From positions 62,001-126,000 of the forward strand of contig JAMWCF010000002.1 of the NCBI GenBank assembly GCA_023818695.1: a stretch of DNA of 64,000 nucleotides, read 5' to 3'. The notes below the pieces were generated by a model. That model did not search any database. It was not told the origin of the DNA and was given only the letters and a program-made list of their open reading frames with translations. The stretch is from Candidatus Omnitrophota bacterium. Its GTDB lineage: Bacteria > Omnitrophota > Koll11 > 1-14-0-20-64-10. Below, piece after piece: positions 61,231-64,000 of this stretch. How positions within the stretch are numbered: the first letter of the stretch is position 1; each line of letters begins with the position of its first letter. Made by a program: the position numbers and the translations under genes.

Positions 61231-62534
61231 AAGCGGTGGCGTCATCCGCGAATGGCCTCAAGCAGACGGAGATTGGCGAAGTGCCGTCGGATTGGGACAC
61301 TGCGACTCTTCGTGAGAAATATTCTTTTACGAAGAAGCCACGCGGTTTGCGGCTTGAAAAGTTTGAGATGATTCCTTTTGTTCCTATGGACCTTATCCCA
61401 TACGCGAGCCCATCGTTCGCTGATTATCTTCTGAAGAAGCCAAGCGAGATATCCAGCGGGACTTACTTTGAAGCAGGAGATATCCTGCTACCAAAAATCA
61501 CCCCTTCTTTTGAGAACGGCAAACAGGGAATCATTCACGACTTGCCTCACGGATTTGGAATGGCTACTACCGAGGTGATTCCGATAAATCAAGTAGCTGG
61601 CGTTAGTGACAGGCTCTTTCTCTTCTATTACTTGCTCAAAGATGACATAAGGGATGGACTCGCCGGCAAGATGGAAGGGAGTACAGGACGGCAACGCCTA
61701 AGCAAGGCTGTTCTTGAGGAGCTGCATATCCCTTTTCCACCGCTTCCGGAACAAAAACGGATCGCTGGGTTCCTTTTCAAAATCCAACAAGTCATCGTGC
61801 TTCAGGAAAAACTCATCACAAAAACCCGCGAACTCAAGGCTGCCCTGATACAGAAGCTCTTCACTGAGGGGTTGCATGGAGAAGAGCAGAAGCAGACAGA
61901 GATTGGATTGATACCGAAGAGTTGGGAACTACAGCGCGTCGGCGAAATCTGCGAAAAGCCCACCTATGGCTACACAGAACGCGCATCCGAGAAGCCAGTT
62001 GGGCCGAGATTCTTGAGAATCACTGATATAACGGAACAGGGTGTTGATTGGTCACAGGTTCCGTACTGTAAATGTCCCCACAAGTTTCTTCCGAAATACC
62101 AATTAAAGCAGGGCGATATTCTCTTTGCCAGGATAGGCGCTACCACGGGCAAGAGTTATCTCGTTGAGAATCCCCCTGTTGCCATTTACGCCTCCTATCT
62201 CATCAGAGTACGGACTAATCCAACTCTCAGCCCCTCTTATCTTTATCACTACTTCAACTCTGAACTCTACTGGAAACAGGTGAACGCGAACAAAGGAAGC
62301 AATCTGAAGAAAGGCGTAAATGGATCGATACTCGCAAGGTTATTAGTACCCATTCCAAAAGACCGCGATGAACAGAGGCAGATCGCCGATGTGTTGGTTG
62401 CTGTTGATGGAAAGATAGCTCGCGCTACAACGAGAAAAAGACGCCTTCAGGCCCTCTTCCATTCCATGCTCCACCAACTCATGACCGGGAAAATCAGAGT
62501 TAAAGACCTCGATCTCGTAACTGAAAATGTCTGA
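61227..62534 (+). CDS. hsdS: Type I restriction-modification specificity subunit
   Basis: 435 residues with two target recognition domains and the conserved helical spacers (PLPEQKRIAGFLFKIQQVIVLQEKLITKTRELKAALIQKLFTEG and RDEQRQIADVLVAVDGKIARATTRKRRLQALFHSMLHQLMTGKIRV). It sets the recognition sequence of the complex. The two halves differ, so an asymmetric bipartite target is expected. It overlaps hsdR by eight bases. Confidence 0.95.
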   Translation: MKAVASSANGLKQTEIGEVPSDWDTATLREKYSFTKKPRGLRLEKFEMIPFVPMDLIPYASPSFADYLLKKPSEISSGTYFEAGDILLPKITPSFENGKQGIIHDLPHGFGMATTEVIPINQVAGVSDRLFLFYYLLKDDIRDGLAGKMEGSTGRQRLSKAVLEELHIPFPPLPEQKRIAGFLFKIQQVIVLQEKLITKTRELKAALIQKLFTEGLHGEEQKQTEIGLIPKSWELQRVGEICEKPTYGYTERASEKPVGPRFLRITDITEQGVDWSQVPYCKCPHKFLPKYQLKQGDILFARIGATTGKSYLVENPPVAIYASYLIRVRTNPTLSPSYLYHYFNSELYWKQVNANKGSNLKKGVNGSILARLLVPIPKDRDEQRQIADVLVAVDGKIARATTRKRRLQALFHSMLHQLMTGKIRVKDLDLVTENV

Positions 62535-64000
62535 AAGGAAGGTTGTGCAGAATCCACTGATTAAGTATGCGACGCAGATAGGCTGGACGCTCTTAAAGCA
62601 AGAAGAAGCCCTGTCTCTCAGGAATGGCGAGGCAGGGCTGTTTTTGTATGAAGTTCTGAAACGAAAACTTATCGAGCTCAATCCGAAGCTGATAACGCAG
62701 AGCAACGTCGGCGAGCTTGTGAAGCGGCTTGAGAACGTCCGCGCCGGCATGGATGGCAATCTCGAAATCCTTGAGTTTCTTCGTGGCGAGAAATCAATCT
62801 ACGACGCCAAAGAGAAGCGGGAGATTAACGTCGAGTTCATTGACTTCGAGAATCCAGACAACAATGAGTTCCACGTCACGGACGAATGGCAGTACACGAA
62901 TGGTAAGTTCACCAATCGCAGCGACGTCATGTTTCTCATCAATGGCATTCCCGTCGTGATTGCCGAAACGAAGGGAGCCAACAAGCGGGAAGGTATCACC
63001 GAGGGAATCACGCAGATCCGCAGATACCATGCGGAAACCCCGGAGATGATGACCCCGCCGCAGATATTCGACGTCACGCACATGCTTGATTTCTATTATG
63101 GGGTGACCTGGAACCTCGACAGGAAAGGATTGTTCAACTGGAAGGACGTCGAGAAAGGCAACTACGAGAAGAAGGTCAAGACGTTCTTCCAAAGGGAGCG
63201 CATCCTCCAGTTTCTCCGAGATTACATCGTGTTCTATCGCAAGGATGACGTTCTCTCCAAGATTATCCTCAGACAGCATCAGACACGAGCTGTCGAAAAG
63301 ATTGTCGTTAGAGCTCTCGATAGGAAGAAAAAGACCGGCTTGATATGGCATGCTCAGGGCTCAGGCAAGACCTTCACGATGATTGTGGCAGCAGAGAAGA
63401 TTCTTGAGCAGCCGGAGTTCGAGAAGCCCACCATCATTATGCTCGTGGATAGAAATGAACTGGAAAGCCAGCTATTCCGCAATCTTGAAGCATATGGGTT
63501 CAAAGAAGGCTCAGGATTCGAGATAGCTGATTCGAAGAGTGAGCTTGAGGATTTGCTTTCTTCCGATTATCGAGGGCTTATCGTTTCGACGATTCAGAAG
63601 TTCGAAAGCATGCCGAAGAAAGTGGACGAGCGACATAACATATTCGTGCTCGTCGATGAAGCCCATCGGACGACTACAGGCGATCTCGGCAATTACCTCA
63701 TGGCTGCATTGCCAAATGCCTCGTACTTCGGATTCACCGGCACTCCGATAGACAAGATTCTCTACGGCAGAGGCACGTTCAAAGTGTTCGGAAAGGACGA
63801 CAAAGGCGGCTATCTCGATAAGTATTCCATCGCTGAATCAATCGAAGACGGCACTACAGTACCTCTGCATTACACTCTTGCTCCGAACGAAGTCAGAGTT
63901 CCCAAGGACATGCTCGAAAAGGAATTCTTCTCCCTCATGGAGAAGGAGGGCGTCAGCGATATCGACGAGCTGAACAAGCTCCTTGAAAGGTCGGTGAACC
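62527..64000 (+). CDS. hsdR: Type I restriction endonuclease subunit (cut by window end)
   Basis: The frame opens at ATG 62527 and runs off the window at residue 491 of a protein usually about 1,000 long. The N-terminal nuclease domain shows VVIAETKG (ETKG at 147-150; Glu and Lys of the PD-(D/E)xK site). The motor domain has Walker A HAQGSGKTFTM (275-282), the loop VDRNELESQL, DEAH at 377-380 and FTGTP. It would translocate DNA and cleave away from the target. Completes hsdM-hsdS-hsdR. Confidence 0.9.
   Translation, partial: MSERKVVQNPLIKYATQIGWTLLKQEEALSLRNGEAGLFLYEVLKRKLIELNPKLITQSNVGELVKRLENVRAGMDGNLEILEFLRGEKSIYDAKEKREINVEFIDFENPDNNEFHVTDEWQYTNGKFTNRSDVMFLINGIPVVIAETKGANKREGITEGITQIRRYHAETPEMMTPPQIFDVTHMLDFYYGVTWNLDRKGLFNWKDVEKGNYEKKVKTFFQRERILQFLRDYIVFYRKDDVLSKIILRQHQTRAVEKIVVRALDRKKKTGLIWHAQGSGKTFTMIVAAEKILEQPEFEKPTIIMLVDRNELESQLFRNLEAYGFKEGSGFEIADSKSELEDLLSSDYRGLIVSTIQKFESMPKKVDERHNIFVLVDEAHRTTTGDLGNYLMAALPNASYFGFTGTPIDKILYGRGTFKVFGKDDKGGYLDKYSIAESIEDGTTVPLHYTLAPNEVRVPKDMLEKEFFSLMEKEGVSDIDELNKLLERSVN

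Overview
The window comes from a Gram-negative-type bacterium with high G+C. An outer-membrane lifestyle is shown by a TolC-like channel, two AsmA-like proteins, an OmpA-domain lipoprotein and periplasmic thiol machinery. I suspect an uncultured lineage, most likely Candidatus Omnitrophota, because giant multidomain enzymes are known from that group. No 16S rRNA or ribosomal protein is present, so this placement is inference.

Layout. Bases 1-12300 hold the 3' part of a giant gene of at least 4,099 codons. It fuses a methyltransferase-like fold, hexapeptide (left-handed beta-helix) regions, a galactokinase-like GHMP kinase, a phosphohexomutase and a ROK sugar kinase. A short motif, SAGLE, occurs eight times, mostly at domain joints. 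Bases 12.4-14.8 kb hold small envelope genes, and 14.8-16.6 kb hold threonine synthase, a sulfur-carrier protein ending in GGC and a NIL-domain protein. Bases 16.6-24.0 kb form a metal-resistance unit: an ECF sigma factor, anti-sigma-like protein, CnrX-like sensor, TolC-like channel, CusB-like adaptor, CusA-like pump and a possible 27-residue Cys-rich peptide. Bases 24.0-27.4 kb hold membrane and thiol-redox genes. Bases 27.5-32.5 kb are a glycine cleavage operon (gcvT, gcvH, gcvPA, gcvPB) with a lipoate ligase.

Bases 32.5-40.5 kb look like a lasso-peptide (RiPP) cluster. It contains a GT2-nucleotidyltransferase fusion, a PqqD-like recognition element, a transglutaminase-like leader protease, an asparagine-synthetase-like cyclase lacking the glutaminase Cys, a 54-residue precursor overlapping the cyclase gene, an HPr-kinase-like kinase, a GT4 glycosyltransferase and a methyltransferase. 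The predicted product is a 15-residue core (MLGGLQPDGYTGDPS) that could be cyclised through Asp8, phosphorylated on its C-terminal Ser and then decorated further.

Bases 40.5-54 kb carry tRNA-Leu, tRNA-Pro, tRNA-Arg and tRNA-His, smpB with tmRNA, murI, queC, queE, rph, rdgB and an HD-GYP protein. Four RNA-gene neighbourhoods carry related palindromic hairpins, and two have a duplicated RNA 3' end nearby. Downstream of tRNA-His the base composition becomes visibly more A+T rich and a defence-like island begins: unknown proteins, an AlbA/Schlafen-like protein, an HTH protein, a KAP NTPase and a type I restriction-modification locus (hsdM, hsdS and hsdR, the last cut by the window end).

Inside operons, genes overlap by a few bases and many have good Shine-Dalgarno sites. 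At several operon starts the -10 box lies within about 10-20 bases of the start codon, suggesting leaderless or near-leaderless transcripts.
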